A DNA stretch of 27,038 bases from Deltaproteobacteria bacterium (GTDB lineage Bacteria; Desulfobacterota_B; Binatia; UBA9968), in NCBI GenBank assembly GCA_005879255.1, contig VBKY01000144.1, positions 1-27,038 on the forward strand. Reading direction: 5' to 3'. This document shows positions 17,200-25,008 of this stretch, piece by piece. The position numbers and the translations under genes are program-made. The notes under the pieces were generated by a model. The model saw only the letters and a list, made by a program, of their open reading frames with translations. It did not search any database and was not told the origin of the DNA. Within the stretch, counting starts at the first letter, position 1. Every line of letters begins with the position of its first letter.

Positions 17200-17789
17200 G
17201 TAGGGCTCTGCGGCCTCGCTTTTTCCATGCTTTCCCGTTAACTGGATTGATGTGAGCTTGTCGCCGGCTGATCTGCCGCCCTCTTCTGATCTTCTCGCTC
17301 AATCATCTCCTAACAAGAGTTCTTACAAACCGGGCTGGTGCGAACTAGGTATTCGACCATACGAAACTGGTTGAATGCACTCTGCCGTCTCGTTCTGTAA
17401 GATATTTTCTCTACTCCTCCGATACGAGTAATTGCGGATATGCGCGTAGTACTCGTACGGGAAATCCGCGGCTAATACAAAATGATCGAGCCGACGTCAT
17501 CGATCGTTTGTGCGATGACTGTGCCCGTCCTCGGTTTCTTTGTCGGCATGGAAAACCCAAATTCTTACTTTTGCTGATTGTTGTTTTATCCGTCACTCAA
17601 AAGAAATAGAATCTTGTTAACCCGCATCCAGATACTTTCGCTCGACCGCCGGGACCGTCACGGAAAATCGTCGCGAGCTAACGGATCGCCCTCAGACCTA
17701 GAGGGCAGACATATCGAATAGTTTGCCCGAGCTACAACTCGCCGGGCTTGATGCTGAAGTAAACCTCAGACTTCTTACCGAAGGGCTGG
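17200..17789. other. gene-free region with two inverted repeats
   Basis: Nearly 600 bases without a convincing gene. An inverted repeat TACGAGTA/TACTCGTA lies at 17423-17430 and 17450-17457, and GTCATCG/CGATGAC at 17496-17502 and 17513-17519. A GC-rich imperfect hairpin near 17725-17747 may end the minus-strand binding-protein transcript. A small structured RNA cannot be excluded. Confidence 0.4.
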
Positions 17790-18758
17790 TCACTTACCGC
17801 CAACTTTCTTGTCTACCTCGGCAACAAAGCGCATATCCATGAAGTCGTCCGGCTTTGCGCCTTTAGCGGCCGGGTCGTTCGCGGCAATATCAGTCAATAC
17901 CGCTTCCATTGCTTTCCGGCTGACGTAGGGCGGGAATTCCAAATACTCACGAAACTGATTGTAAGTATCCTCCTGAATCTCGACCTCTTTCACCTTGAGC
18001 TGATTCTGGATCATCTTCAGCCCCGCCGCTTTGTTGGTTTTGAAGATCTGAACTCCTTCAGCGTAAGAGCGAACCACGCGACGAACGATATCTTCGTTAG
18101 CCTTCACATATGCCCGGCTTGTGCCGACAGCGACTGAAACAAATTCCGGGCCTTCTTTGGCGATGTTCATCAGCTCGACAAATCCAGCTCTCTTCGCTCT
18201 CGCGTTGGTCGGCGGCGATACCACGCCGGCTTCGATCTGCCCTGCAGCCAATGCGGTGAAGATATTGGGAACTTCGAGCAGCGGCAGCAGTTGAACGTCG
18301 GCGGGCTTAAGGCCGGCGGAGCCGAGCGCGTAAAGAGCCGAGGTATGAGTCGACGATCCGATCCGCGTGATGCCGATTTTTTTGCCTCGCAATTCCGTGA
18401 TCTTCTTTATTTCCGGTTTTGCCATCAGCGAAAAGACCTGGCGGTTGGTCGCACCGGCGACGAGCACTATGTTCGCGCCCTTAAGAGTCGCCTGGGCTGC
18501 ATTGGAGCCGTCCATGAAAGAAAAGGCAATTTCTCCGGCAAGAATTGCTTGTATTCCCCTGGAGCTTGACTGAATATGGATCAGTTCGACGTCCAAACCA
18601 TTTTTCTTGAAGAGCCCTTCTTGTTTTGCCATGAACATGCCGCTCTGCGCGCCGGTCACGGCGGTCCAGTTGATGCGGACCGGTGTTTGAGCTGCCGCCG
18701 GCCTTGCAGAAGAAGCGACGAGAGCAATTAAACTTAAGACAAAGCTACCTGTTTTCAT
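17790..18758 (-). CDS. secreted NMT1/SsuA-like ABC solute-binding protein
   Basis: A 322-residue periplasmic binding protein of the nitrate/sulfonate/taurine/NMT1 type. The start at 18758 is fixed by GAGGAG (18767-18772 on the minus strand) eight bases upstream; a GTG at 18767 would overlap that site. The signal peptide is clear: MKTGSFVLSLIALVASS then ARPAAA with cleavage before QTPVRINW. The mature protein has GMFMAKQEGLFKKNGLDVELI, ILAGEIAFSFMDGSNAAQATLKGA, ITELRGKKIGITRIGSSTHTSALYAL, and FTALAAGQIEAGVVSPPTNARAKRAGF. Ligand is unknown. No permease or ATPase lies nearby. It is divergent from the dihydroxyphthalate-decarboxylase-like gene, with about 115 bases between. Confidence 0.9.
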   Translation of the reverse strand: MKTGSFVLSLIALVASSARPAAAQTPVRINWTAVTGAQSGMFMAKQEGLFKKNGLDVELIHIQSSSRGIQAILAGEIAFSFMDGSNAAQATLKGANIVLVAGATNRQVFSLMAKPEIKKITELRGKKIGITRIGSSTHTSALYALGSAGLKPADVQLLPLLEVPNIFTALAAGQIEAGVVSPPTNARAKRAGFVELMNIAKEGPEFVSVAVGTSRAYVKANEDIVRRVVRSYAEGVQIFKTNKAAGLKMIQNQLKVKEVEIQEDTYNQFREYLEFPPYVSRKAMEAVLTDIAANDPAAKGAKPDDFMDMRFVAEVDKKVGGK

Positions 18759-18838
18759 CAGTTTCACTCCTCAAGATTTTTGCGTCCACAGGCTATTAAC
18801 AAAGACGTCACAGCGAGTCAATTCATTCAATTCGGCAA

Positions 18839-18867
18839 TTGGCATAGCTGGATAACCATGCTAGATA
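18839..18867 (+). promoter_or_regulatory. sigma-70 promoter candidate, probably giving a leaderless transcript
   Basis: TTGGCA (18839-18844), a 17-base spacer, and TAGATA (18862-18867) with an extended TGC before it. Only 7 bases separate the -10 from the ATG at 18875 and there is no Shine-Dalgarno sequence, so transcription would begin at or next to the start codon. Confidence 0.5.
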
Positions 18868-18874
18868 AACGCCC

Positions 18875-19840
18875 ATGAGCAAGAGAATTTACCTCACGTT
18901 AGCCGTTGGCGATTACGAAAGCATTCGCGCTTTAAAAGAAGGTTCAGTCAAGCCCGACGGCATCGAGCTTTCCGTCCTCACCGACATGACCTCGGATATT
19001 AGGCACTGGCGGATGTTGCGCAATCGCGAGTTCGACGTCGCCGAACTATCCATGTCGAACTATTTAATGGCCAAGTATACGGGCCTGCCGTTCATTGCCA
19101 TTCCGGTTTTCCTGCATCGCCGCTTCCGCCATGGCTTCATCTATATTAACACCGCTAAAGGTATCACCACACCGACGGATTTGATCGGCAAAAAAGTTGG
19201 CCTGCGCAACTTTCAAGCAACCGCCAATTTGTGGATCCGCGGTATTCTCAAGCATGAACACGGCGTGCCGCACCGCAGTATCAATTGGTTCAAGCAGGAT
19301 GAAGAAGAAGTCGACTGGACGCCGCCGGCCAATTTGAAAATTTAACGCATAGCGCCGAGAAAAAGCGTCGAGAAAATGCTCGTGGAAGGCGAGCTGGACG
19401 CACTCATTCACCCTGAGGTGATTCAACCGATTCTTGACAAAGACCAACGAGTCACACGTTTGTTTCCCAATTATCGCGACCTGGAGATCGACTATTACAA
19501 ACACACGGGAATTTTCCCGATCATGCACGCAGCCGTAATCAAGCAAGAGATCGTCGACAAATATCCGTGGGTGCCGATCAATTTGATGCAGGCCTTTGAG
19601 GAGTCGAAGAAAGCGGCGTACAAGCGCATGGAAAATCCGCGCATCGTGCCTTTGGCGTGGTTCCGTCACTTTCAAGAAGAGCAGGAGGAAATCCTCGGTT
19701 CGGATCCCTGGGTCTATGGCCTGGGCGAAATCAACAAGAAGGCCTTGGAGACTCTGATGCAATACTCCCAAGAACAAGGCCTGCTGGGCAGAAAGATGTC
19801 TCTCGGCGAACTGTTTATTAATACGGAGGCGCACTCGTAA
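18875..19840 (+). pseudogene. 4,5-dihydroxyphthalate decarboxylase-like / substrate-binding-fold gene interrupted by one in-frame stop
   Basis: The frame from 18875 to 19840 would encode about 320 residues, the normal length for the 4,5-dihydroxyphthalate decarboxylase-like group, but TAA at 19343-19345 splits it after PPANLKI. Both sides stay in the same frame and read as one protein: upstream LTLAVGDYESIRALKEG, FDVAELSMSNYLMAKYTGLPFIAIPVF and GLRNFQATANLWIRGIL; downstream KSVEKMLVEGELDALIHPEVIQPI and YYKHTGIFPIMHAAVIKQEIVDKYPW. No signal peptide is present, as expected for the cytoplasmic enzyme. One base change from GAA or CAA would explain the stop. It could be a recent pseudogene, a sequencing or strain-mixture error, or a readthrough site. 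The SDR gene follows after 3 bases. Confidence 0.85.
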
Positions 19841-19843
19841 ACC

Positions 19844-20551
19844 ATGGAAGTCGCTATTATCGCTGGTGTCGGACCGGGAACCGGCGCAGCCCTCGGGCGC
19901 GCCTTTGCCCGTCAAGGCTATGGCGTCGGTTTGCTGTCGCGCCGCGCCGAATCAAACAATCCGGTCGCCGAAGAAATTCTATCCAGCGGCGGCAAAGCGC
20001 TGGCAGTTCAGACCGATGTCACCAATCGCCAAAGTGTCTTATCGGCGGTCGCGCAGATTCGAAAATCTCTTGGGCCGATCACCGCGCTCGCTCACAATGC
20101 CAGCGGTTACGGGCGCGGCGCGATCTTGCAGTTGGATCCCGAGCAAGTCCGCCAGTCGTTCGAAGCCAACGTGATGGGAGCGCTTCATCTGGCCCAAGCG
20201 GTGATCCCGGATATGCTCAAAGTCGGCCACGGTTTTATCTCCCTTACCGGCGCGACCGCGGCGCTACGCGGGCGCGCCGGCTATGCGCCTCTAGCAATCG
20301 GTAAAGCGGGTCTACGGATGCTTAGCCAGTCCTTGGCTCGAGAGTTCCATCCTAAAGGAATTCATGTTGTTCACGTCATCGTCGACGGCCAAATCGACAC
20401 GCCAAGGCTGAGAGAGCGTGAGCCTAATCGGCCTGCGGAAACGGTCATCCCCCCCAGCGCCATCGCTGATGCGGTCATCGCCTGCCTGCGACAACCACGA
20501 ACTGCTTGGTCACAAGAGATCGACATTCGCCCCGCCACCGAAAGCTTTTGA
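19844..20551 (+). CDS. short-chain dehydrogenase/reductase family protein with atypical active site
   Basis: A 235-residue Rossmann-fold SDR. The nucleotide-binding glycine motif AGVGPGTGAALG lies at 7-18, Asp58-Val59 follows (TDVTN), and HNAS (84-87) replaces NNAG. Asn109 (ANVMG) and Lys154 are kept, but the catalytic Tyr four residues before the Lys is Leu150 and the Ser position is Ala137. The rest (LRMLSQSLAREFHPKGIHVVHVIVDGQIDTPRLRE) is typical of a subgroup of SDRs I recall as having Phe or other residues at the Tyr site. Catalysis by the classical route is therefore doubtful. It starts 3 bases after the stop of the broken gene; a GGAGG lies 14 bases upstream (19825-19829). The two are probably one transcript. 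Confidence 0.87.
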   Translation: MEVAIIAGVGPGTGAALGRAFARQGYGVGLLSRRAESNNPVAEEILSSGGKALAVQTDVTNRQSVLSAVAQIRKSLGPITALAHNASGYGRGAILQLDPEQVRQSFEANVMGALHLAQAVIPDMLKVGHGFISLTGATAALRGRAGYAPLAIGKAGLRMLSQSLAREFHPKGIHVVHVIVDGQIDTPRLREREPNRPAETVIPPSAIADAVIACLRQPRTAWSQEIDIRPATESF

Positions 20552-20657
20552 TGCCACATCTTGGCTAACGTTGATCTTCCCTTAGTATTGGCGTAGATTT
20601 CCCCCCATCTGCTGAGTACGTCCACAGTTACTCATGACATCGGCCAAGGAGGAGTTC

Positions 20658-21020
20658 ATGTTTGGCAAGGGAGTATTCCAAGAAGAAGAGAATCTGCTCA
20701 GAGATATCATTCGCAGCATTGATAAGAAGGTCGACTACACGGCAAAAGAGGGCCAGGGATCGCGGTTCACTGTGCACGTCAAGCTACGTAGTCACGAGGC
20801 CGACGTAATGCTCGACATCGAGGATTTGAAAGCCGCGAGGACTGACATGGTGCGGCGCCACCAAATTCGCCAGAAACTCAAAGCGCGTTGCGATCACTTA
20901 GACATGTCCCGCTATGCCCACGATATTCTTGGTTTAAAGCCAGCAAGACTTTTACGGGCGTCGCCGAAACCAGAATTCACCCCGCAACGCAGCGGTTTCG
21001 GGCGTGGGCCAAGAAGATAG
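20658..21020 (+). CDS. hypothetical protein, 120 residues
   Basis: I do not recognise this protein. The start at 20658 is set by AAGGAGG (20646-20652) five bases upstream, one of the best ribosome sites in the window. The N-terminal half (FGKGVFQEEENLLRDIIRSI, then FTVHVKLRSHEADVMLDIEDL) looks like a small alpha/beta domain. The C-terminal half is helical and basic, ending in a Pro/Arg/Gly-rich tail (GFGRGPRR) that could bind nucleic acid. There is no membrane segment. It lies between the SDR and the lyase on the same strand and may be independently expressed. Confidence 0.65.
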   Translation: MFGKGVFQEEENLLRDIIRSIDKKVDYTAKEGQGSRFTVHVKLRSHEADVMLDIEDLKAARTDMVRRHQIRQKLKARCDHLDMSRYAHDILGLKPARLLRASPKPEFTPQRSGFGRGPRR

Positions 21021-21055
21021 AATAGGAAAAGTCGACGAAATAGCGACAAAGCGTA

Positions 21056-21922
21056 ATGAGGAACGCGCAGCTTATACGGCGTGCCCTGGTTGAACATGGC
21101 CAGCTGATCATGCCTGGCGTTTATGACGCCTTAAGCGCAAAGATTGCCGCGCGCGCCGGCTTCGAAGTCATTTTTATTACCGGTTATAGCGTCTCGGCGA
21201 CGCTCTTGGGCGAACCTGACTTTGGCCTACTGACCCAGACAGAAGTAGTGGGTGCTGCGCGAAGAATCTGTTCAGTTGTGGATACCCCGGTGATTGTCGA
21301 TGCCGACACCGGTTACGGCAACGCCATCAACGTCATTCGAACAGTACAAGATCTCATTCGCGCCGGTGCGGCCGGTATGTTTCTCGAGGATCAAGTCTGG
21401 CCTAAGCGTTGCGGCCATATGAAAGGAAAACAGGTCATTGCTCTCGATGAGCAGCTCAAAAAATTGACCGCGGCTGTAGAGGCAAAAGGAGATAGCGACT
21501 TTTTTATTGTTGCCCGGACTGACTCGCGCCAAGCATTGGGGCTCAATGAGGCGATCACTCGGGGGATTGCTTTTAAACAAGCTGGCGCCGATGCGGTATT
21601 CATCGAGGCACCGGAATCTAAAGATGAAATGAAAGAGATTTCTAAACAGGTACCGGGTCCATTAGTAGCAAATATGCTCGAACGCGGGGTAACGCCCCTG
21701 ATGGGACCAACAGAACTAAAAGATCTAGGCTTTGATCTGATCGTATGGCCGCTCGCGCCGCTCTATGCCGTCGCTAAATCGTTGACCGACGTCTACAGTA
21801 CGCTACGGCACAAGGGGTCGACCTTAGAGATTTTGGATCGCCTGATGCCATTCAATGAGTTTAACGGGATTGTCGGCTTGGAAGAAAAATATGCTCTCGA
21901 CACGAAGTACGGCAAAAGTTAG
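21056..21922 (+). CDS. isocitrate lyase/PEP mutase superfamily C-C lyase (methylisocitrate or dimethylmalate lyase-like)
   Basis: A 288-residue TIM-barrel enzyme. Metal-binding VDADTGYGN (81-89) and EDQVWPKRCGHMKGK (111-125) with catalytic Cys119 identify the lyase branch. ARTDSRQALG and VFIEAPESKDEM follow. Mutases and oxaloacetate decarboxylases of the superfamily usually lack the KRCGH cysteine. The likely reaction is aldol-type cleavage of a 2-methylisocitrate- or 2,3-dimethylmalate-like acid to pyruvate or succinate-type products with Mg2+. The N-terminal GVYDALSAKIAARAGFEVIFITGYSVSAT is also family-typical. The ribosome site is weak. It is convergent with dnaN, with 45 bases between. 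Confidence 0.88.
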   Translation: MRNAQLIRRALVEHGQLIMPGVYDALSAKIAARAGFEVIFITGYSVSATLLGEPDFGLLTQTEVVGAARRICSVVDTPVIVDADTGYGNAINVIRTVQDLIRAGAAGMFLEDQVWPKRCGHMKGKQVIALDEQLKKLTAAVEAKGDSDFFIVARTDSRQALGLNEAITRGIAFKQAGADAVFIEAPESKDEMKEISKQVPGPLVANMLERGVTPLMGPTELKDLGFDLIVWPLAPLYAVAKSLTDVYSTLRHKGSTLEILDRLMPFNEFNGIVGLEEKYALDTKYGKS

Positions 21923-21967
21923 CTCTATGTCTTTTCTCATATTATGTAACTTGGTATTAGGCAAGTA

Positions 21968-23074
21968 TTACAGTCTCATCGGCATCAGCACATAGAGATA
22001 GCTCTCAACACCGATTTTTCGAATAATCCCGGGGCTAAGCTCATCTTTAAGTTCGATATCAATCTCTCCATCACCCCCAAGCACGGCCAACACATCGATA
22101 AGGTAGCGAGCATTAAAACCAATCGATAGTGGCTTACCCTTGTATTCGGCCTCGATTTCTTCAACCGCTTCCCCTAAGTCTGGGTTGTTTGCTGAGATCG
22201 AGACTCTGCCATCGGCAAACTCCATTTTAATTCCCTTGTAGCGTTCGCTCGATAAAATTGATACACGCCGCAGGGCTTGCAGTAATTCATCATGTTCGAC
22301 CTTGGCGATATGCGGATTACCTTTGGGTATGACTTTCGTATAGTCTGGAAAGTCGCCGTCGATCAGGCGCATGAAAAGCTCAATTTTATCTTTGGTGACC
22401 AGCCCCATGTTATCCTTAAATCCCAAAGAGACCACGCCCTCGTCGCCACTTTCCAGCAATTTTTTTAGCTCCGATAAGCCTTTACGAGGTAGGATCACGC
22501 CCTTTGTAAGGCCCAGGGAACCGACGGCTTTCTCTTCGAAAGCGAGCCGATGACCGTCGGTTGCTACCATTCTAACTGTCCCGCCATCACCTTGCTCAAT
22601 AAATACCCCGTTTAAGCTGTAGCGTGTCTCATCTGTCGAAACCGAAAAAATCGTGCGCTCAATCATTTCGCGAATCGTCGAAGCGGGCGTCGTTGACAGA
22701 GATTTACTGTCGAACTTTGGAAACTGGGGAAATTCCTTCGCCTCCATGCCGACAATTTTGAATATCGATTTTCCGCTGCGAATTTCCACCCAGTCGTTTT
22801 CTAGACGCTTGAGCTGAACCTGATCATCCGGCGCTTCTCTAATGATTTCGTAGAGCTTCTTCGCGTTAACGGTTACCGTCCCTTCTTTTACCACGGCACC
22901 TTCGACTTCACCTCTAACCCCAACTTCTAGATCGGTCGCCGTAATACGGATCGAACCTTTCTGCGCTTCTAATAAGACATTGGCAAGAATTGGCATCGTG
23001 TTGCGTCGTTCCACAATGCTCTGCGTCCAATAAAGCGTTGCGAGAAGATCCCCCCGCTTGGCTTTAAATTCCAT
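21968..23074 (-). CDS. dnaN: DNA polymerase III beta subunit (sliding clamp)
   Basis: A 368-residue beta clamp, the normal length. Visible: TMPILANVLLEA near the N-terminus, ITATDLEVGVRG, VNAKKLYEIIREAP, VRMVATDGHRLAF, LIDGDFPDYTKVIP, and the C-terminal hallmark YVLMPMRL, which forms part of the protein-binding pocket. It tethers polymerase III to DNA and is a docking platform for replication and repair factors. A strong GGAGG (23079-23083) lies 4 bases before the ATG. dnaA lies upstream in the same direction with 226 bases between, containing DnaA boxes. The gene is lower in G+C than the catabolic genes to its left. Confidence 0.97.
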   Translation of the reverse strand: MEFKAKRGDLLATLYWTQSIVERRNTMPILANVLLEAQKGSIRITATDLEVGVRGEVEGAVVKEGTVTVNAKKLYEIIREAPDDQVQLKRLENDWVEIRSGKSIFKIVGMEAKEFPQFPKFDSKSLSTTPASTIREMIERTIFSVSTDETRYSLNGVFIEQGDGGTVRMVATDGHRLAFEEKAVGSLGLTKGVILPRKGLSELKKLLESGDEGVVSLGFKDNMGLVTKDKIELFMRLIDGDFPDYTKVIPKGNPHIAKVEHDELLQALRRVSILSSERYKGIKMEFADGRVSISANNPDLGEAVEEIEAEYKGKPLSIGFNARYLIDVLAVLGGDGEIDIELKDELSPGIIRKIGVESYLYVLMPMRL

Positions 23075-23300
23075 ATTTCCTCCGCGTAACTCTTAGTTCT
23101 TTATATATATAAGAATTGAAGAAGTAATAGTAGGGCCTGTGAACAAAGCGGAGAAGGTATTTTGGCGAGAAAAATCAGCAACGTAGCTTGTGGTTTATTC
23201 CTGCAGTCTGTGCCGCTTTAACACAGCATATGGTCCGGCAACCGGCTATATGCACAGCCATGCACAGCGACGCTCACAGTTAACCACAGGTTATTCACAA
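23075..23300. other. oriC: dnaA-dnaN intergenic region, candidate oriC part 1
   Basis: Contains several DnaA-box-like 9-mers: TTATTCACA (23291-23299, perfect TTATNCACA), TTAACCACA (23280-23288, one mismatch), ATATGCACA (23248-23256, one mismatch), and TGTGAACAA (23139-23147, complement TTGTTCACA, one mismatch). ATGCACAGC is repeated at 23250-23258 and 23260-23268. An AT stretch (TTCTTTATATATATAAGAA) near 23097-23115 could unwind. Confidence 0.6.
23248..23299 (+). promoter_or_regulatory. cluster of DnaA boxes next to the dnaA stop codon
   Basis: Three box-like 9-mers and a 10-base-spaced CATGCACAGC repeat fall within 52 bases, ending with the perfect TTATTCACA at 23291-23299. Spacing near 10-11 bases matches helical phasing seen in origins. 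Confidence 0.6.
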
Positions 23301-24635
23301 TTATTTTCGTATGTTCAGGTTTCTTTCGAGCTTCTCAATGGTTTTCTGCATGTGCGGATCTTCTTTTATTTTACGTTCGATTGTTTTCGAGGCGTGAATC
23401 ACCGTTGAGTGATCGCGGCCGCCGAATTTGTCGCCGATTCCGGGAAAAGAAGTTTCCGTGTGTTTGCGACATAGGTACATGGCAACCTGGCGCGGTAGCG
23501 CGATGTTCTGAGTCCGCCTTTTTGCTTTCAGATCTCCCATCCTGATATTGAAATAGTCACAAATGGTTTTTTGAATGTTTTCAACGGTTATTTCTCTCTG
23601 GGCACCCTTCAGGGTATTGCGCAGCAGCTCCTTGGTCAGCTCGACCGTGATGGTTGCTTTAGTCAATGAAGAAAAAGCCCCGAGGCGCGTCAGCGAGCCT
23701 TCCAACTCGCGCACGTTCGAGTCGATATTGGATGCAAGAAAAATTGCCACGTCGTGGGGTAATTGCACGCCTTCTACTTCCGCCTTTTTTTGTAAGATGG
23801 CGACCCGGGTTTCCATGTCGGGCGGCTGAATATCGGCGATCAAGCCCCATTCAAAGCGATTTCTCAAGCGGTCCTCGAGTCCTGGGATCTCTTTGGGGAA
23901 CTTGTCCGAAGTGATGACGATTTGTTTGTGAGTCTCGTAAAGGGAGTTAAAGGTGTGGAAAAACTCTTCTTGGGTTCTTTCCTTGCCGGCGATGAACTGG
24001 ACGTCGTCGAGGATCAAGATGTCGACGTTCCTGAATTTTCTCTTGAATTCGTCCATCTTGTCTCTTCTCAGGGAGGCGATGAGCTCATTCATGAAAGATT
24101 CGGAACTCAAGTAGACGACTTTCAGGCTAGGGCGTTGAGTCATCGAGTGGTGGCCGATCGCATTGACGAGGTGAGTCTTACCGAGACCGACGCCGCCGTA
24201 GATGAAAAGCGGGTTGTAATGATCGCCCGGTTGGTTTGCCACAGCGACGCAGGCGGCATGAGCAAACTGGTTGCTGGCGCCGATAACGAAATTGTCAAAC
24301 GTGTATTTCGGAATTAGGTTGGTGTTTCGCGATGGTCTTTCACGTTCCTTTTCTTCCTTTTTGACGTTTCTATCGACAGTTGAGCGGCTCTCGAGTTTCT
24401 CATTGATTTCAAAAACAACTCTTATTCTATCCTTTGCCAACAAACTCAAGACATCTTCGATTTGAATGAGATAATGCTCGGTGAGCCAATCGCGGAAAAA
24501 TTTATTGGGAACCTCAAGGTTGATCTCGCTCTTACTCCTCGAGGCAAAACGAATCGGCTTGATCCATGTCTCGTAATTTTGTTTGCCAATCCGCTCTTTT
24601 ACTTCGATCATGGCTTGGTTCCACAACTCAGGCAT
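23301..24635 (-). CDS. dnaA: chromosomal replication initiator DnaA
   Basis: A 444-residue DnaA. Domain I (1-80) has ELWNQAMIEVKERIGKQNYETWIKPI. A charged linker (85-105) leads to the AAA+ domain beginning YTFDNFVIGASNQFAHAA. Walker A GGVGLGKTH lies at 147-155, Walker B is in ILILDDVQFI, sensor parts are in ITSDKFPKEIPGLEDRLRNRF, and the C-terminal DNA-binding domain IV carries FGGRDHSTVIHASKTIERK. It binds TTATNCACA boxes and opens the origin. DnaA boxes flank the gene on both sides, including a palindromic pair 54-85 bases upstream of the start, so autoregulation is likely. Gene order dnaA-dnaN is conserved in bacteria. Confidence 0.98.
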   Translation of the reverse strand: MPELWNQAMIEVKERIGKQNYETWIKPIRFASRSKSEINLEVPNKFFRDWLTEHYLIQIEDVLSLLAKDRIRVVFEINEKLESRSTVDRNVKKEEKERERPSRNTNLIPKYTFDNFVIGASNQFAHAACVAVANQPGDHYNPLFIYGGVGLGKTHLVNAIGHHSMTQRPSLKVVYLSSESFMNELIASLRRDKMDEFKRKFRNVDILILDDVQFIAGKERTQEEFFHTFNSLYETHKQIVITSDKFPKEIPGLEDRLRNRFEWGLIADIQPPDMETRVAILQKKAEVEGVQLPHDVAIFLASNIDSNVRELEGSLTRLGAFSSLTKATITVELTKELLRNTLKGAQREITVENIQKTICDYFNIRMGDLKAKRRTQNIALPRQVAMYLCRKHTETSFPGIGDKFGGRDHSTVIHASKTIERKIKEDPHMQKTIEKLERNLNIRK

Positions 24636-24688
24636 AATAACACCACTAAATCATTGAAAAATTGCGACAAAAGATAAAATAGTTACAC

Positions 24689-24720
24689 ACAGAGTTATCC
24701 ACAGCTGTGGATAACTCTGT
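24689..24720. promoter_or_regulatory. perfect 32-bp palindrome of two inverted DnaA boxes
   Basis: TTATCCACA (24695-24703) and its complement TGTGGATAA (24706-24714) face each other across GC, and the symmetry extends without mismatch to ACAGAG/CTCTGT at the outer ends. It sits 54 bases upstream of dnaA. Confidence 0.85.
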
Positions 24721-24970
24721 AGACGCCAACTTTGTTTGGGTAAGCGGAAGTAACGACATAGCAATCGACACGACCGGACCATCAACCGTGCTTTAGCAAC
24801 AAGTGCAGAGACAAACTGACCGCTTACAGCGGGGAAAAATTTTCCTCATTCTGTCCAAAAAAAAATGAAAATAACACGCGCGAGATTCGGAAGAATTTGT
24901 AATAGTCCTTTTCAAATTTCTTTGCAAGAAAAAATATTCAAAACTTTTTTTTCGCGCGTCGCTAATTTTC

Positions 24971-24999
24971 TTGACACCCTATTGCTGCGGTGCTAGCAA
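24971..24999 (+). promoter_or_regulatory. sigma-70 promoter candidate for hemL
   Basis: Perfect TTGACA (24971-24976), 17-base spacer, TAGCAA (24994-24999, weak) with an extended TGC before it (24991-24993). The ATG is only 9 bases after the -10 and has no Shine-Dalgarno sequence, suggesting a leaderless hemL transcript. Confidence 0.5.
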
Positions 25000-25008
25000 C
25001 ACTCGCTC

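Larger units (their letters stand above)
24636..25008. other. oriC: dnaA-hemL divergent region, candidate replication origin (oriC part 2)
   Basis: About 370 non-coding bases between divergent dnaA and hemL. Left part: two inverted DnaA boxes in a 32-bp palindrome, with a further TTACACACA (24683-24691, one mismatch). Right part (about 24835-24970): an A+T-rich tract with GGAAAAATTTTCC (24833-24845) and long A/T runs, suitable for unwinding. Gene directions diverge from here. Confidence 0.6.

Noticed and set aside
17411..17596. 61-codon minus-strand frame in the gene-free region
   Set aside because: GTG start without a ribosome site, basic low-information sequence and no promoter.
19376..19840. 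Treating the downstream half of the broken gene as an independent 154-residue gene
   Set aside because: No ribosome site before the internal ATG, and the conserved sequence continues upstream of it in frame to the stop codon.
19064..19915. Open minus-strand frame (283 codons) across the interrupted decarboxylase-like gene
   Set aside because: It spans the stop codon, but the plus strand shows clear family motifs on both sides while this frame shows none.
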